From assembly GCA_026874595.1 (NCBI GenBank), contig JAPPUL010000084.1, positions 607,001 through 671,000 of the forward strand: a stretch of 64,000 nucleotides of DNA. Direction: 5' to 3'. The DNA comes from Sipunculus nudus (taxonomy: Eukaryota > Annelida > Sipuncula > Golfingiida > Sipunculidae). Numbering within the stretch: the first letter of the stretch is position 1; each line of letters opens with the position of its first letter. Of the stretch, positions 33,555-44,544 are shown piece after piece. The notes beneath the pieces were generated by a model. The model had not been told where the DNA came from, searched no databases, and was given only the letters and a program-made list of their open reading frames with translations. Position numbers and translations under genes: made by a program.

Positions 33555-36245
33555 ATGAAAGTATACGAGTTATCGAAAAAACACAACGTCACGAACAAAG
33601 AAATGATAGATATAATAAAGAAGCTTAAAGTGGCATCAAAAAAGTCAAATCTCAACACGTTCAGTGCGTTAACACCAAATGATATACAAAAGATAGAAAA
33701 ATACTTTACAAAAGACGTACCTGAGGATAAGAAATCGGAACAAGACGATGTGCCAACGGAAGTATTAATAGTAAAGAAAGCAAATAAAAGGCTTTTTGAG
33801 GAAAAAGTAAACAAAGGAACGGAAAAGGTCGCTACAGAAGAATCTGGTAGATCTCAGGATGAGCTTATATTACCTGTGAAGGCACCTTATGTGAATGAAA
33901 GTATAGAAGGTGAATTTAGGGCAAAGGCAAATATTAAAAGTGTTAGTACAGAGGAGGGAAGCGTAGGCTCTTCTAAAGTAGACAGGACAAAACCGACTAA
34001 GCAAGTAAGAGCGAGAAAGAAGATTGTGAAAGTAGTGCGGAAGGAAATTAAAAAAGAATCCATAAAAGAGGGGATGCAAGAAGAAGGTGTTAAACAAGAC
34101 TTAGCTAATAAAGGAACAGCGATTAAAGGGATAGGGAAAGATAGAGTGAAAGATGGAGTAAAGGAAGGGTCAAGTGTAAGTTATACTAAAGAGCCAAGGC
34201 GTCAAACGCCAGAAGGATTTAATTTTGGTGAGAAAGGGAAGAAGAAAGGAGATGTAGATAAGAAAGTATTAAGTGTAGATGCAAGGAGTAAAGACAAATC
34301 AGGGGTACGGATAAGAACTCCGCACAAAGATTTCATACAAGTAAATCGTGGCAAACGTTATGGAAAAACAAAAGATCTAGAAAAAGATAATTGGGATAAG
34401 TTTAGCAAGCACCAAAGTAAATCTCAAAAGAGAAGACCAAATGTACAGCAGATGCCAACAAAGCCTCAGCCAAAGGTAGCAGTATCGTCAATTCCAAGCA
34501 AAATAAAGATAATGGAGAGTATAACAGTCTATGCATTTGCGAAAAAGCTAAATATAAAGGCAAGTGAAATAATAGCAAAACTGCTTAGTATGGGAGTGAT
34601 GGTAACAATAAACGAAGTAATAGATAGTGATACGGCTAGTTTGGTTGCAGCGGAATATAATTGCGAAACAGAAATAATATCGTTTTATGACGAGACAATA
34701 ATAGAGAAAGTCGAAGATAAAGAATCAGATCTCAAGAGCAGAGCCCCAATAATAACTGTTATGGGGCACGTTGATCATGGAAAGACAAAACTGCTTGATG
34801 CCCTAAGGGAATCGGATATAACGGCAAGTGAGCATGGAGGAATAACTCAACATATTGGAGCATACCAAGTATTTTTACATGAGAAAAAGATAGTCTTTCT
34901 TGATACTCCTGGGCATGCAGCCTTCACATCGATGAGAGCACGTGGAGCCAAACTAACAGATATAGTGGTATTAGTGGTTGCGGCAACAGATGGAGTTATG
35001 GAACAGACGATAGAAGCAGCAAATCATGCAAAAGAAGCGAGAGTATCTATAATCGTGGCTATAAATAAAATAGATGCGCCGGGAGCAAATATAGACCGTG
35101 TAAAACAACAATTATCAGAGATAGAGCTAGTTCCGGAGGAATGGGGCGGGCAGACTATGGTGGTTGAAATAAGTGCCTTAAAAAAACAAGGACTTGATAC
35201 TCTCCTTGATAGTATATTAGTTGAAGCAGAGACACTAGATTTAAAGGCAAATCCAAATAGGCTTGCACGAGGCTCGATAATAGAATCGCAAATAGACAAA
35301 GGGCGTGGTGCAGTTGCAACAGTATTAATAGAAAATGGAACATTGCGTATAGGAGATTGTTTTGTATCAGGAGTATATTATGGCAAGGTAAGAGCCCTCT
35401 TTAGCGACCGCGGTAAATCGTTAGAACTTGCCGATCCTGGAACACCTGTTGAGGTTTTAGGACTTGATGGTGTGCCTGAGGCTGGTGATCCTTTTGATGT
35501 ATTGCCAGATGAGCGTGCGGCAAAACAGATAGCACTACGCCGTCAAGAATTGAAAAAGATAAGCAAAGCCAAAGACATAAAAAAGCTTACATTAAGTGAT
35601 ATATCAAAACAGATAAAAGAAGGGGAGATAAAAGAACTTAAGGTTGTACTTAAAGGAGATGTTCAAGGCAGTGTGGAGGCGGTAAAAGAGGCGTTTCAGC
35701 AGCTTAGCAATGCTGAGGTATCAGTAAAGGTAATCCATTCGGCAACGGGAGATATAAACGAAAGCGATGTAATGCTTGCAAGCGCTTCAAAAGCTATAAT
35801 AGTTGGATTTCATGTACACCCTAATGTTAAGGCACTTATGCTTGCAAGGCGAGAACATGTTGAGATACTAAAACACTCAATAATATACGATGCAATAGAT
35901 AATCTAAAGAAGCTTATAGGCGGGTTAATATCCCCTGAATTTAAAGAAGAGACGACAGGAGAAATAGAGGTACGCGAGATATTTAAGATACCTAAAGTGG
36001 GTCTAATAGCGGGTTCATACGTGAAAAGCGGGAAGATAACACGCGATTCTAATGTCCGGGTATATCGAGACGGAGCGGAAATCTATAAAGGGACTATATT
36101 GGCGCTTAAGAGATATAAAGATGATATAAACGAGGCAAAAGAAGGTTTTGAGTGCGGAATATCAATAAAAAACTATCAAGACATAAAGACAGGCGACATA
36201 ATAAAAGCGTTTGTAGTAAAGGAAGTGGCACGAGTATTGAGCTGA
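33555..36245 (+). CDS. infB: Translation initiation factor IF-2
   Basis: IF-2 is the GTPase that brings fMet-tRNA to the 30S subunit and promotes subunit joining. The 896-residue protein starts with an IF2_N helical module ([22 protein letters not shown]). A long charged disordered region (about 70-310) and a second IF2_N module (about 320-370) follow. The G domain has GHVDHGKT near residue 404, DTPGHAAF near 449, NKID, and SALKKQGLD. Domains II-IV are complete through the C-terminus. It is co-directional with nusA and rbfA; a gap of only 26 nt to rbfA implies one operon. Confidence 0.97.
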   Translation: MKVYELSKKHNVTNKEMIDIIKKLKVASKKSNLNTFSALTPNDIQKIEKYFTKDVPEDKKSEQDDVPTEVLIVKKANKRLFEEKVNKGTEKVATEESGRSQDELILPVKAPYVNESIEGEFRAKANIKSVSTEEGSVGSSKVDRTKPTKQVRARKKIVKVVRKEIKKESIKEGMQEEGVKQDLANKGTAIKGIGKDRVKDGVKEGSSVSYTKEPRRQTPEGFNFGEKGKKKGDVDKKVLSVDARSKDKSGVRIRTPHKDFIQVNRGKRYGKTKDLEKDNWDKFSKHQSKSQKRRPNVQQMPTKPQPKVAVSSIPSKIKIMESITVYAFAKKLNIKASEIIAKLLSMGVMVTINEVIDSDTASLVAAEYNCETEIISFYDETIIEKVEDKESDLKSRAPIITVMGHVDHGKTKLLDALRESDITASEHGGITQHIGAYQVFLHEKKIVFLDTPGHAAFTSMRARGAKLTDIVVLVVAATDGVMEQTIEAANHAKEARVSIIVAINKIDAPGANIDRVKQQLSEIELVPEEWGGQTMVVEISALKKQGLDTLLDSILVEAETLDLKANPNRLARGSIIESQIDKGRGAVATVLIENGTLRIGDCFVSGVYYGKVRALFSDRGKSLELADPGTPVEVLGLDGVPEAGDPFDVLPDERAAKQIALRRQELKKISKAKDIKKLTLSDISKQIKEGEIKELKVVLKGDVQGSVEAVKEAFQQLSNAEVSVKVIHSATGDINESDVMLASASKAIIVGFHVHPNVKALMLARREHVEILKHSIIYDAIDNLKKLIGGLISPEFKEETTGEIEVREIFKIPKVGLIAGSYVKSGKITRDSNVRVYRDGAEIYKGTILALKRYKDDINEAKEGFECGISIKNYQDIKTGDIIKAFVVKEVARVLS

Positions 36246-36271
36246 GGGGATATAAATCCTAAATAGATTTC

Positions 36272-36814
36272 ATGCAAGGGAAAATGCTAATGGGCCGATT
36301 ATACAGAGACAAACAAACAGCGAGTGTAGTGAAGGAGAAAGTGAGTCTAATACTAAGTCGTGAGATAAGCAATCCTCAAATAAAGACAGAATTAATAACG
36401 GTAACAGGAGTAAAAGTATCAAAAGATCTTAGGGTGGCAAACATATACGTAAGCATCTTCATATCAGACGAAGTAGAAAGGACAAAAACTTTCCGCGCTC
36501 TAAAAAAAGCGACAAGCTTCATAAGGGGCCGAATAGCATCTTTAATAAGGGCAAAATACACACCAGAGCTAAGATTCAAAGAGGACAATTCACTAAGAGA
36601 TGGAGAACTAATGTATAGGAAGGTCCAAGGGCTTGGTCATGGTCTTGAAAACGAGCTTGAGGACAAAAGAGAGGACAAAAGAGAGGATAAAAGAGAGGAT
36701 AAAAGAGAGGATAAAAGAGAGGATAAAAGAGAGGATAAAAGAGAGGACATGAGAAAAGAAGAGAGTGAAAAAAAAGAAGAAACTAATGATTTACCAAGCA
36801 AAAAGAGTTCTTAA
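36272..36814 (+). CDS. rbfA: Ribosome-binding factor A with EDKR repeat tail
   Basis: RbfA is a KH-fold factor for late 30S maturation and 16S 5'-end processing. The core, about residues 7-115, has EKVSLILSREISNPQ, VTGVKVSKDLRVANIYVSIF and RAKYTPELRFKEDNS. The C-terminus is extended by seven EDKR units plus EDMR (36659-36754), then Lys/Glu-rich residues, probably disordered. AAGGG at 36276-36280 is best spaced for an ATG at 36290 (MGRLYRDKQ), so the real start is probably 18 nt downstream of the first ATG. Confidence 0.93.
   Translation: MQGKMLMGRLYRDKQTASVVKEKVSLILSREISNPQIKTELITVTGVKVSKDLRVANIYVSIFISDEVERTKTFRALKKATSFIRGRIASLIRAKYTPELRFKEDNSLRDGELMYRKVQGLGHGLENELEDKREDKREDKREDKREDKREDKREDKREDMRKEESEKKEETNDLPSKKSS
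36659..36754 (+). repeat. 12-bp tandem repeat (8 units) in rbfA
   Basis: The unit is GAGGAYAAAAGA, encoding EDKR. Seven perfect or near-perfect copies plus one GAGGACATGAGA make 96 bp, in frame, at the 3' end of rbfA. It is a classic variable-number locus. Confidence 0.95.
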
Positions 36815-36824
36815 TACCTAAATT

Positions 36825-37829
36825 ATGCAAGCAAGCAAAATTAAAAATAGCGTAAAGGAGAATGAAGCAGAATCGGAAGCAGTAGACGAAGAAGAAGTAT
36901 CAGGGGAAGAAGAAGTATCAGGGGAAGAAGAAGTAAGACAATCTAAAAAGGCTATGGAAAGCGGATTACTTCTTTTTTCAAAGCCAATGGGGCTAAGTTC
37001 TTACGACGTTGTGCGAGAAGTTAAGAAAAAACTTAATATAAGAAAGGTTGGTCATTGCGGTACATTAGATCCGTTTGCAAGCGGTCTTTTGCTAATATGT
37101 TTTGGGCAGGCAACAAAGCTAAGCAAATACCTTATGGAGCTACCCAAAAGGTATATAGGGGAGATTCAATTTGGGGAGGAACGAGATAGTCATGATCTTA
37201 CAGGCGAAGTAGTTAACCGAAGTGAATTGCAAGTAGAGGAGAAAGAATTGTTAAAAGTATTAAAAAGCTTTGAGGGGAAGACATACCAAATGCCGCCCCA
37301 ATATTCGGCAATAAAGGTAGAAGGTAAACGTAGTTATGAATATGCACGAAAAGGGATTAAGGTAGAACTTAAAAAGCGTTTAATAAACATTTATGAATGT
37401 AAACTAATTTATTTTGCTAAGGAAGAAAATAAAGCAAAGATATCTGTAAAATGTTCAAAAGGGACATATATAAGGAGTCTTGCCTATGATATAGGCAGGG
37501 CATTAGGGAGCTACGGATATTTAAAGGAGCTTAGGCGAGATGGGATAGGAGATTATAGCTTAAGGGCTAAAAATGTACTTGAGATGGGAAGCAGTAAATA
37601 TGAATATATGACTAATGCTGTAAATTTAAGCGAGAGCTTAAACTTTCTTTATAGTATAAGGGTACCTGATGCCGTAAAGGAAAAGATAAGGTATGGTCAA
37701 AAGCTAAAAGGCCATATAAAAGTGGAGGAAGAGTTTATGGGATTAATATGTTTAAAAGATGGTTCTGGCGAGCTTTTGGCGGTATTAGATAACGAATTAA
37801 GGTATAAAGACGTATTTCTAAGTATATAA
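36825..37829 (+). CDS. truB: tRNA pseudouridine(55) synthase TruB
   Basis: TruB makes pseudouridine 55 in the T-loop of tRNAs. The catalytic Asp is in VGHCGTLDPFASGLLL. Further blocks are YQMPPQYSAIKVEGKRSYE and SVKCSKGTYIRSLAYDIG. The conserved core starts at MESGLLLFSKPMGLSSYDVV, encoded from 36954. The preceding 43 residues are acidic and contain the duplicated VSGEEE (18-bp repeat near 36888-36935). No Shine-Dalgarno is evident before the ATG at 36825, so initiation at 36954 (AAAGG just upstream) is a real alternative. The gene is 10 nt after rbfA. Confidence 0.94.
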   Translation: MQASKIKNSVKENEAESEAVDEEEVSGEEEVSGEEEVRQSKKAMESGLLLFSKPMGLSSYDVVREVKKKLNIRKVGHCGTLDPFASGLLLICFGQATKLSKYLMELPKRYIGEIQFGEERDSHDLTGEVVNRSELQVEEKELLKVLKSFEGKTYQMPPQYSAIKVEGKRSYEYARKGIKVELKKRLINIYECKLIYFAKEENKAKISVKCSKGTYIRSLAYDIGRALGSYGYLKELRRDGIGDYSLRAKNVLEMGSSKYEYMTNAVNLSESLNFLYSIRVPDAVKEKIRYGQKLKGHIKVEEEFMGLICLKDGSGELLAVLDNELRYKDVFLSI

Positions 37830-37833
37830 GTAA

Positions 37834-38859
37834 ATGAAGATATTAAAAAGCCTTGAAGAAATACCAAAACTAAAGCATGGAGTACTAACAATAGGGACAT
37901 TTGACGGTCTACATAAGGGACATAGACAGATAATAGATGAGATATCAGCTTGTAAGGAAAATAACTTATTAAATAATAAAGACGCTAAAACGTTAGTGCT
38001 AACGTTTTCTAATCATCCAAAAGAGATATTACATCCCGAGCTAAGGATAAAAAAACTCTGTACAAACGAGTATAAGCTAAACTTTTTTAGCAAAAAAGGA
38101 ATAGATTACCTTATTTTTATTAACTTTGATAATGTATTTGGAAACATAGGACACGAAGAGTTTTTTAAGAAGGTAAAAAGTAAAATAGCTTTAATGGAGA
38201 TGGTGCAGGGAGATAATTTTTGTTTTGGGCAAGGTGGTAGAGGCGACATAAACTATCTTAAGCAAAAGGCGCAAAGGTATAAAGAGCGTCGGTGTTTAAG
38301 TATGAGTCAAGATATTGACGGTGCTGGTTTAGAAGAAGTTGATACTGCTGTAGATGATTTTCACTTGAAGGCAATTGAGCTTGTAAGCTACGCGGGAGTA
38401 AAGGTTTCAAGCACAAGAATAAGAGAGCTTGTACAAGAAGGGAATATAGCGGAGGCAAATGAGTTACTGGAGAGGGATTATAGTGTAGAAGGGAGATGTA
38501 TAGAAGGAGAGAGGCTAGGACAAAAGATAGGCTTTCCGACGATTAACATAATTAACGAAAATATGGTCATACCTAAGGCAGGAGTATACAAGACCTACAC
38601 AGAGCTTGAGGGAGAGATGTACCATGGGATGACGTTTATAGGAGATAAATCTCTTGGAAACAAAAGAAAAGGAGTAATAGAGACGAATCTGTTTGATTTT
38701 GATAAGGAGTGGTACGGCAAGAAAGTACGAGTATATTTTGCCAAGCGACTAAGGAGCAAGAAGGTATTTAAAGATGTAACTGAGCTTTGCAAGCAGTTAC
38801 AGGAGGATAAAAAAGAGGCGTTAAAGACCTATCGAAAATATTATAAATCAGATATATAA
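37834..38859 (+). CDS. ribF: Bifunctional riboflavin kinase / FAD synthetase
   Basis: RibF phosphorylates riboflavin to FMN and adenylates FMN to FAD. The N-terminal nucleotidyltransferase domain shows LTIGTFDGLHKGHRQI with the HxGH-like site. KVSSTRIRELVQEGNIAEA follows. The C-terminal kinase domain shows GQKIGFPTINI and KAGVYKT. The 341-residue length includes a small insertion (about 150-175). The gene starts 4 nt after truB, so the two are co-translated. The location between truB and rpsO is the common bacterial arrangement. Confidence 0.94.
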   Translation: MKILKSLEEIPKLKHGVLTIGTFDGLHKGHRQIIDEISACKENNLLNNKDAKTLVLTFSNHPKEILHPELRIKKLCTNEYKLNFFSKKGIDYLIFINFDNVFGNIGHEEFFKKVKSKIALMEMVQGDNFCFGQGGRGDINYLKQKAQRYKERRCLSMSQDIDGAGLEEVDTAVDDFHLKAIELVSYAGVKVSSTRIRELVQEGNIAEANELLERDYSVEGRCIEGERLGQKIGFPTINIINENMVIPKAGVYKTYTELEGEMYHGMTFIGDKSLGNKRKGVIETNLFDFDKEWYGKKVRVYFAKRLRSKKVFKDVTELCKQLQEDKKEALKTYRKYYKSDI

Positions 38860-38892
38860 AAATAATAAGTACAAAATAAAAGAGGAAGAACT

Positions 38893-39162
38893 ATGTCATT
38901 TGCAAGAGAAGAAAAGGAAGAGGCAATAAAAAGTTATAAGCTACATGAAAAGGATACAGGCTCAACAGGAGTGCAAATAGCCTTACTAACAGCACGAATA
39001 AATTATTTGAATGAGCATTTCAAAATGCATAGAAAAGACTATCATTCAAGACGCGGTTTGTTACAGATAATAGGTAAAAGACGCCGACTTTTGAACTACT
39101 TAAAGAAAAAAGATGAAAATGAGTATACAAAACTCTTGAAGTCTTTAGGTTTAAGGAAATAG
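38893..39162 (+). CDS. rpsO: Small-subunit ribosomal protein uS15
   Basis: uS15 binds the three-way junction of 16S rRNA early in 30S assembly. The 89-residue length and the sequence are typical: [20 protein letters not shown], then the [20 protein letters not shown] block and a C-terminal LGLRK. An AGAGGAAG-type RBS precedes the ATG. It lies just before pnp, an order conserved in many bacteria. Confidence 0.97.
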   Translation: MSFAREEKEEAIKSYKLHEKDTGSTGVQIALLTARINYLNEHFKMHRKDYHSRRGLLQIIGKRRRLLNYLKKKDENEYTKLLKSLGLRK

Positions 39163-39264
39163 CAGGCAAGGCAAAATAAACTTAACATATTACAAGAAGC
39201 CCTAAAGTGGTAAATAGGCTTAAGGTGCGACTAAAAGAATCAAAAAAAATAAGAGGTATAATGA

Positions 39265-41340
39265 ATGTCAGATAAGGTATCAATAGATTTAGGGAATGGG
39301 AGCCTAAGTATAGAAACGGGCAAGCTCGCTAAGCAAGCTAATGGCTCTGTAGTGGTGAGGTTTGGAGACACAATGGTTTTAACGACAGCTGTAATGTCAG
39401 AAGAGACAAATTTTGATATAGACTATTTTCCATTACAAGTAAGCTATTCAGACAAATACTATTCAATAGGAAAGATACCAGGGGGCTTCATAAAGCGAGA
39501 AGGCCGTCCAAAAGATAAAGAGATATTAACTTCGCGTTTAATAGATAGACCTATAAGGCCCTTATTCCCAGAAGGCTTTAGAAATGAGGTACAAATATTA
39601 TCTACAACGATATCAGCAGATCAAGTAAACGCACCTGACATACTAGGAATAATAGGAGCAAGTTGTTCTTTATTAGTATCAGATATACCTTTTAAAACTG
39701 CAGTATCAGGGGTACGTATTGGTCTTTGTGAAGATAAGCTTATAATAAATCCGACGGCAACGGAACTATCTAATAGCGAACTTGATATGGTAGTTGCGGG
39801 GACAAAAGATGCTATCATGATGATTGAGGGTAATGCGTTAGAAGTTGAAGAGGAGATAGTGCTTGAAGGAATAGAACTTGCCCATAAGTATATAAAAGAG
39901 ATTTGTGATTTACAATATGAACTTGTAAAACGTTGTGGGAAGGAGAAGAAAGAAGTAGAGTTATTTGTAATAGCTGATGATCTTAAGAATGAAGTACGAC
40001 AAAAGATATACGAACCTATTAAGCGAGAATTAGAAAACTATAACAAGCTTAAAACGGCTAAGAATATAGAAGAAATTATATTAGAAACGATAAAGAGCAT
40101 AAATGAGAAATATGGAGAAGATAATGGACTTAGGGTACGCAAAATTAAAGAAGAGATTGAATACGAAATAGTACGCGATATGGCAATAAAAGGAAATCAG
40201 CGTATAGATAAACGAGCTTTTGACGAACTTCGAGATATAAGTTGTGAAATAGGCTTACTACCCCGAGTACATGGCACATCATTATTCACACGAGGGCAAA
40301 CCCAAAGCCTTGGCACAGTGACACTTGGCACGGTAACAGATGCCCAAAGGTTTGACGATATAGACGGAGATGGGACAAAGAATTTCATGTTACATTATAA
40401 CTTTCCACCTTTTAGTGTTGGCGAGACAGGGCGAATAGGCGGTGTTGGCAGACGCGAGATAGGACATGGGAATCTTGCAGAAAACGCAATAAAAGGCGTA
40501 CTGCCGGACCTAGAAACATTTCCCTACACAATAAGAATCGTATCAGAGATATTAGAATCAAATGGCTCATCATCAATGGCAACAGTCTGTAGTGCGTCCT
40601 TGGCGTTAATGGATGCGGGAGTTCCTATAAAAAGGCCAGTTAGCGGGGTTGCGATGGGATTGATAAAGCGAGAAGATGAGTTTAAAGTACTTTCAGACAT
40701 ACAAGGAATAGAGGATCATTTAGGAGATATGGATTTCAAGGTAGCCGGGACAAGAGATGGTATAACGGCGTTTCAACTAGACATAAAGCTGCAAGGTATA
40801 ACAACCCAAATAATGCAAGAAGCATTTGCCCAGGCAAAAAAGAATCGTTTTGAGATACTAGACATAATGAATAAGACGATAGACAAAGAAAAAGAGATGT
40901 TATCGATTCATGCACCAAAGATAATATCGATAAATGTACCGACGGATAAGATAAAAGATGTAATAGGCTCAGGAGGTAAGATAATAAAGAAGATAATAGA
41001 GACAACAGGAGCAAGTATTAATATAGATGATTATGGGAAAGCGTTAATAGCCTCAAAAGATGAAGAGGCATCAATAAAGGCATATGAACATATAAAGAGC
41101 ATAATAATGCCACCTGAGGTAGGAGCTGTATATACAGGAACGGTTAAGAGGATATTAAACTTTGGTGCATTTATAGAGATAACCCCAGGACGAGAAGGCT
41201 TGTGTCATATATCTAAGTTATCCCGCAATCGAGTAAACGACGTAAGAGATGTATTATCAGAGGGAGAAGAGGTTCAGGTTAAATTACTTGAAATAGATAA
41301 TATGGGAAGGCTTAATCTTAGCATAAAAGACGTACATTAA
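39265..41340 (+). CDS. pnp: Polyribonucleotide nucleotidyltransferase (PNPase)
   Basis: PNPase degrades RNA 3' to 5' with phosphate and is part of RNA turnover complexes. The 691-residue protein has two RNase PH-like domains. The first carries GRPKDKEILTSRLIDRPIRPL; the second carries LPRVHGTSLFTRGQTQSLG. A KH domain (DKIKDVIGSGGKIIKKII) and an S1 domain (GAVYTGTVKRILNFGAFIEI) follow. Because RNase J is encoded 1.5 kb downstream on the same strand, the two main RNA-decay enzymes may be co-regulated. Confidence 0.97.
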   Translation: MSDKVSIDLGNGSLSIETGKLAKQANGSVVVRFGDTMVLTTAVMSEETNFDIDYFPLQVSYSDKYYSIGKIPGGFIKREGRPKDKEILTSRLIDRPIRPLFPEGFRNEVQILSTTISADQVNAPDILGIIGASCSLLVSDIPFKTAVSGVRIGLCEDKLIINPTATELSNSELDMVVAGTKDAIMMIEGNALEVEEEIVLEGIELAHKYIKEICDLQYELVKRCGKEKKEVELFVIADDLKNEVRQKIYEPIKRELENYNKLKTAKNIEEIILETIKSINEKYGEDNGLRVRKIKEEIEYEIVRDMAIKGNQRIDKRAFDELRDISCEIGLLPRVHGTSLFTRGQTQSLGTVTLGTVTDAQRFDDIDGDGTKNFMLHYNFPPFSVGETGRIGGVGRREIGHGNLAENAIKGVLPDLETFPYTIRIVSEILESNGSSSMATVCSASLALMDAGVPIKRPVSGVAMGLIKREDEFKVLSDIQGIEDHLGDMDFKVAGTRDGITAFQLDIKLQGITTQIMQEAFAQAKKNRFEILDIMNKTIDKEKEMLSIHAPKIISINVPTDKIKDVIGSGGKIIKKIIETTGASINIDDYGKALIASKDEEASIKAYEHIKSIIMPPEVGAVYTGTVKRILNFGAFIEITPGREGLCHISKLSRNRVNDVRDVLSEGEEVQVKLLEIDNMGRLNLSIKDVH

Positions 41341-41406
41341 GCTAAAACTATATTAAAATCCACTGACTAGAAATCATAAAACAAAGAACGAGGTTATGTT
41401 TTAAAC

Positions 41407-42651
41407 TTGAATAAGTATATACTAGATAATGGCGTTAGGGTATTATTAGATAAGATTTCATTTTTTAATACATTTTCATTGGGGATATGGGTTAATGTTG
41501 GGTCTTGCAGTGAGAGTGAGCTTGAGAATGGTTATACACATTTTCTTGAGCATATGTTATTTAAGGGTACAAAGGAGCGTCACTATTTTGACATATCATA
41601 TGAGATAGAGAGTCTTGGAGGGTATTTAAATGCATTCACGTCAAAAGAGTACACCTGTTTTTACGTTAATCTAGCAAACGAATATCTAGAGACAGGACTT
41701 AATGTTTTATGGGACATGGTGCATAATTCCACTTTGCCAGAGGCGGAACTTGAGAAAGAAAGGTCAGTAGTGCTTGAAGAGATAAAGGCAACTGAGGATA
41801 ATCCAGAAGATTTTGTACACGACGTATTTGCAAGTAAGTTTTGGTCTGGCTGTCCACAAGGCTATCCGATACTTGGCAAAGCAAAGAATATAGCCAATTT
41901 AAAAAGAGAGAAACTGCTATCTTTTTTTAAAGAGCATTACAAACCTGAAAATCTTATAATATCAATATGCGGGTCATTTGATGAAACTTTATTTTTAAAA
42001 CATATTGATAAGCTTGGAATAGGTGATATTGGAAAGGAAACAGATAAACAAAAACGTTGTATTAAAAAGAGTGAAGTAAGCTTTGGCAAACATCATATAG
42101 AACGTAACACGTTAGAACAAATATATACAGTAATAGGCTTTAAAACTCCGTCAAGGTATAGCGAAGCAAAATATGGGATACATTTATTAAGCAATATACT
42201 TGGAGATGGAAGTAGTTCTAGATTATTTGTTGAGCTACGTGAAAAGCTAGGTCTTTGTTATAGCATATATTCCTTTTGCAGTTTAAACTCTTATAATGGG
42301 CTACTTGGGATAAGCTATTCAACGAGCTACCAAAACCATGAGAAGTTTTATGAATACTTAAAAAAAGAGCTTAAAGAGGTAGTTTTGGAGGGGATAGGTG
42401 CGAATGAGCTTGCCCGTGCAAAAGCACAGATGAATTCTAGCATGTTATTTTCGTACGAAAATCTTGAACAGCGTATGAATATAAATGCAAAGAATGAGCT
42501 TTTTTATAATAGAAAGATAAATCGAGAAGAGATAAAAGAAGAGATAGAAAAAGTGAGTTTGGATATGCTAAATGCTCTTGCAAGGGAGCTTTTAATACTT
42601 GATACGCACACCTTAGTAAGCCTTGGGAAAAGGAGCAAGCAAAAGCCTTAA
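41407..42651 (+). CDS. M16-family zinc peptidase (processing-peptidase type)
   Basis: The 414-residue protein has the inverted zinc motif HFLEH at residues 45-49. The distal glutamate region (LEKERSVVLEEIKATEDNPEDFVHD) follows within the expected 70-80 residues. LGDGSSSRLFVELREKLGLCYSI is the C-terminal-half signature of this family. The start is TTG at 41407; no better ATG is in frame nearby. In many bacteria this gene follows pnp (YmxG/PepR type). It is cytoplasmic, as no signal peptide is seen. The substrate is unknown. Confidence 0.93.
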   Translation: MNKYILDNGVRVLLDKISFFNTFSLGIWVNVGSCSESELENGYTHFLEHMLFKGTKERHYFDISYEIESLGGYLNAFTSKEYTCFYVNLANEYLETGLNVLWDMVHNSTLPEAELEKERSVVLEEIKATEDNPEDFVHDVFASKFWSGCPQGYPILGKAKNIANLKREKLLSFFKEHYKPENLIISICGSFDETLFLKHIDKLGIGDIGKETDKQKRCIKKSEVSFGKHHIERNTLEQIYTVIGFKTPSRYSEAKYGIHLLSNILGDGSSSRLFVELREKLGLCYSIYSFCSLNSYNGLLGISYSTSYQNHEKFYEYLKKELKEVVLEGIGANELARAKAQMNSSMLFSYENLEQRMNINAKNELFYNRKINREEIKEEIEKVSLDMLNALARELLILDTHTLVSLGKRSKQKP

Positions 42652-42805
42652 ATTAGCCAAAGACTTTCCAGTTATTTAGTTATTTAGTTTAGCCTAATTT
42701 TAATTTTTTAAAAAAGAAATCCTTCTAAGTAAAATAAAGCAGTAATAGTTCTTATAGAAAAGGGCTTTAGACGACGAAAAACACTATAGAAGTAGAGGAA
42801 TAGTA

Positions 42806-44533
42806 TTGCAAAGACAAAAATATATAAAATACAGTAAAAAAGAAGAGCCTATAAAGATAATTCCGCTTGGAGGGTGTCAGGAGATAGGCAAAAATTGTAC
42901 AGTAGTTGAGTATCAAGATGAGATAATAGTTATTGATTGTGGAGTTATGTTTCCTGAGGCAAACATGTTTGGAGTAGACCTTGTAATTCCTGACATGAAC
43001 TATATATACGAGAACACTTCAAAAATAAAAGCAGTCCTTTTAACACATGGTCATGAAGATCATATAGGAGCACTTGCCTATTTGCTTAAGAGAGTTAAAG
43101 TGAGTGTATATGGAACACAATTCACCCTTGCCCTTGTAAAAAACAAGCTACTTGAACACAACTTACAAGATGTAGACCTTAAAGTAGTAAATCATCGTGA
43201 GCCATTTGAGATAGGCAGTTTCAACATAGAGATGATAAGAACAACACATAGTATAGCTGATTCCGCTGCCATACTTCTTGAAACACCCATAGGAAAGATT
43301 TTACATACAGGAGATTTTAAAATAGATCATTCACCGATAGATAATAAGAAATTTGACTTTTTTAAATTTGCCGACATAGGAGAAAAAGGCTTACTTTGCC
43401 TTCTCTCAGACAGTACAAACATTTCAAAAGAAGGCTCAACAGTATCAGAAAAGGGTATATATAAAAATCTACGCGAAACGTTTAAAAAAACAAAAGGAAG
43501 AATATTTCTAGCAACCTTTGCCTCAAACATCCATAGGATACAAATAATATTTGATCTTGCAAGAGAGTTCAATAAAAAGGTAGCAGTCTCAGGTCGCAGC
43601 ATGGAAAACAACATTACTATGGCCCGTAAATTAAAATATTTGACTTTTAATGATGATTTGCTAATCCCAAAAGAAGATTTAGAAGATATCCCTAAAAATA
43701 AAACAATATTAATAACAACAGGAACGCAGGGTGAGCCAATGAGCGCACTGTCGTTACTTGCCCACGAAAAGCATAAATGGCTTATGATAGAGGAAAATGA
43801 TAGTGTTATAATATCTGCAAGCGTAATACCTGGTAATGAGCGAGGTGTTTCTAAGATTATAAATAATCTACTAAGAGCAGGTGCTAATGTTATTTATGAG
43901 AAGTTTGAGGATATACATGTATCAGGACATGGATATCGGGAAGAACTTAAATTAATGCTTAGCCTAACTCGACCAAAATTCTTCATACCTGTACATGGAG
44001 AATATAAAAACCTTATATTACATGCAAAACTAGCACGTGAGCTTGGTATACCTGATATTAATATAAAGGTTATTGAAAACGGAGATGTTGTAGAGATACT
44101 TTCTGAGAGCATAAAAAAAGAACAAAGAGTAGATTGTGGCCTCGTATTTGTTGATGGGAAAGGCATAGGGGATGTTGGCAATCAAGTTATACAGGATAGA
44201 GAGGCTCTATCTAAAGACGGCATCGTTGTTGTTATTGTATCTATTGCAATATCTGGGAAAAAGAAGACATTCTCTACAGATATAGTCTCTCGTGGCTTTG
44301 TTTTCATAAAAGAATCAAGTACTATGTTTGCTCAGGCAAATAAAATAATAAATCAGCTTATAGCAAAGGAACTAAATACTTCTAACGGTCTAAAAAATAA
44401 CGGTCTAAAAAACGAAACAATACATTTTAGTATATTAAAGACAAAAGTTAAAGATGGAATTAAAACGTTCTTCTACAAAGAAACTAAAAGAAAGCCGATT
44501 ATAATAGTTCGCATAATGAATAATTTATTATAA
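42806..44533 (+). CDS. rnj: Ribonuclease J
   Basis: RNase J has 5'-3' exonuclease and endonuclease activity on RNA through an MBL/beta-CASP fold. The metal motif LLTHGHEDHIGAL is near residue 78. LHTGDFKIDHSP, the beta-CASP segment (ATFASNIHRIQ, GRSMENNI) and SGHGYREELKLML with PVHGEYKNL follow. The 575 residues cover the full-length enzyme. The start is TTG at 42806 with AGAGGAA upstream. A 15-bp exact-type duplication encodes NGLKN twice near residue 528. It ends 11 nt before the convergent TPR gene. Confidence 0.96.
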   Translation: MQRQKYIKYSKKEEPIKIIPLGGCQEIGKNCTVVEYQDEIIVIDCGVMFPEANMFGVDLVIPDMNYIYENTSKIKAVLLTHGHEDHIGALAYLLKRVKVSVYGTQFTLALVKNKLLEHNLQDVDLKVVNHREPFEIGSFNIEMIRTTHSIADSAAILLETPIGKILHTGDFKIDHSPIDNKKFDFFKFADIGEKGLLCLLSDSTNISKEGSTVSEKGIYKNLRETFKKTKGRIFLATFASNIHRIQIIFDLAREFNKKVAVSGRSMENNITMARKLKYLTFNDDLLIPKEDLEDIPKNKTILITTGTQGEPMSALSLLAHEKHKWLMIEENDSVIISASVIPGNERGVSKIINNLLRAGANVIYEKFEDIHVSGHGYREELKLMLSLTRPKFFIPVHGEYKNLILHAKLARELGIPDINIKVIENGDVVEILSESIKKEQRVDCGLVFVDGKGIGDVGNQVIQDREALSKDGIVVVIVSIAISGKKKTFSTDIVSRGFVFIKESSTMFAQANKIINQLIAKELNTSNGLKNNGLKNETIHFSILKTKVKDGIKTFFYKETKRKPIIIVRIMNNLL

Positions 44534-44544
44534 CGAACCCTTTA

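Noticed and set aside
44534-44544. Terminator between convergent rnj and the TPR gene
   Set aside because: Only 11 nt separate the stops and no hairpin with a T-run is visible.
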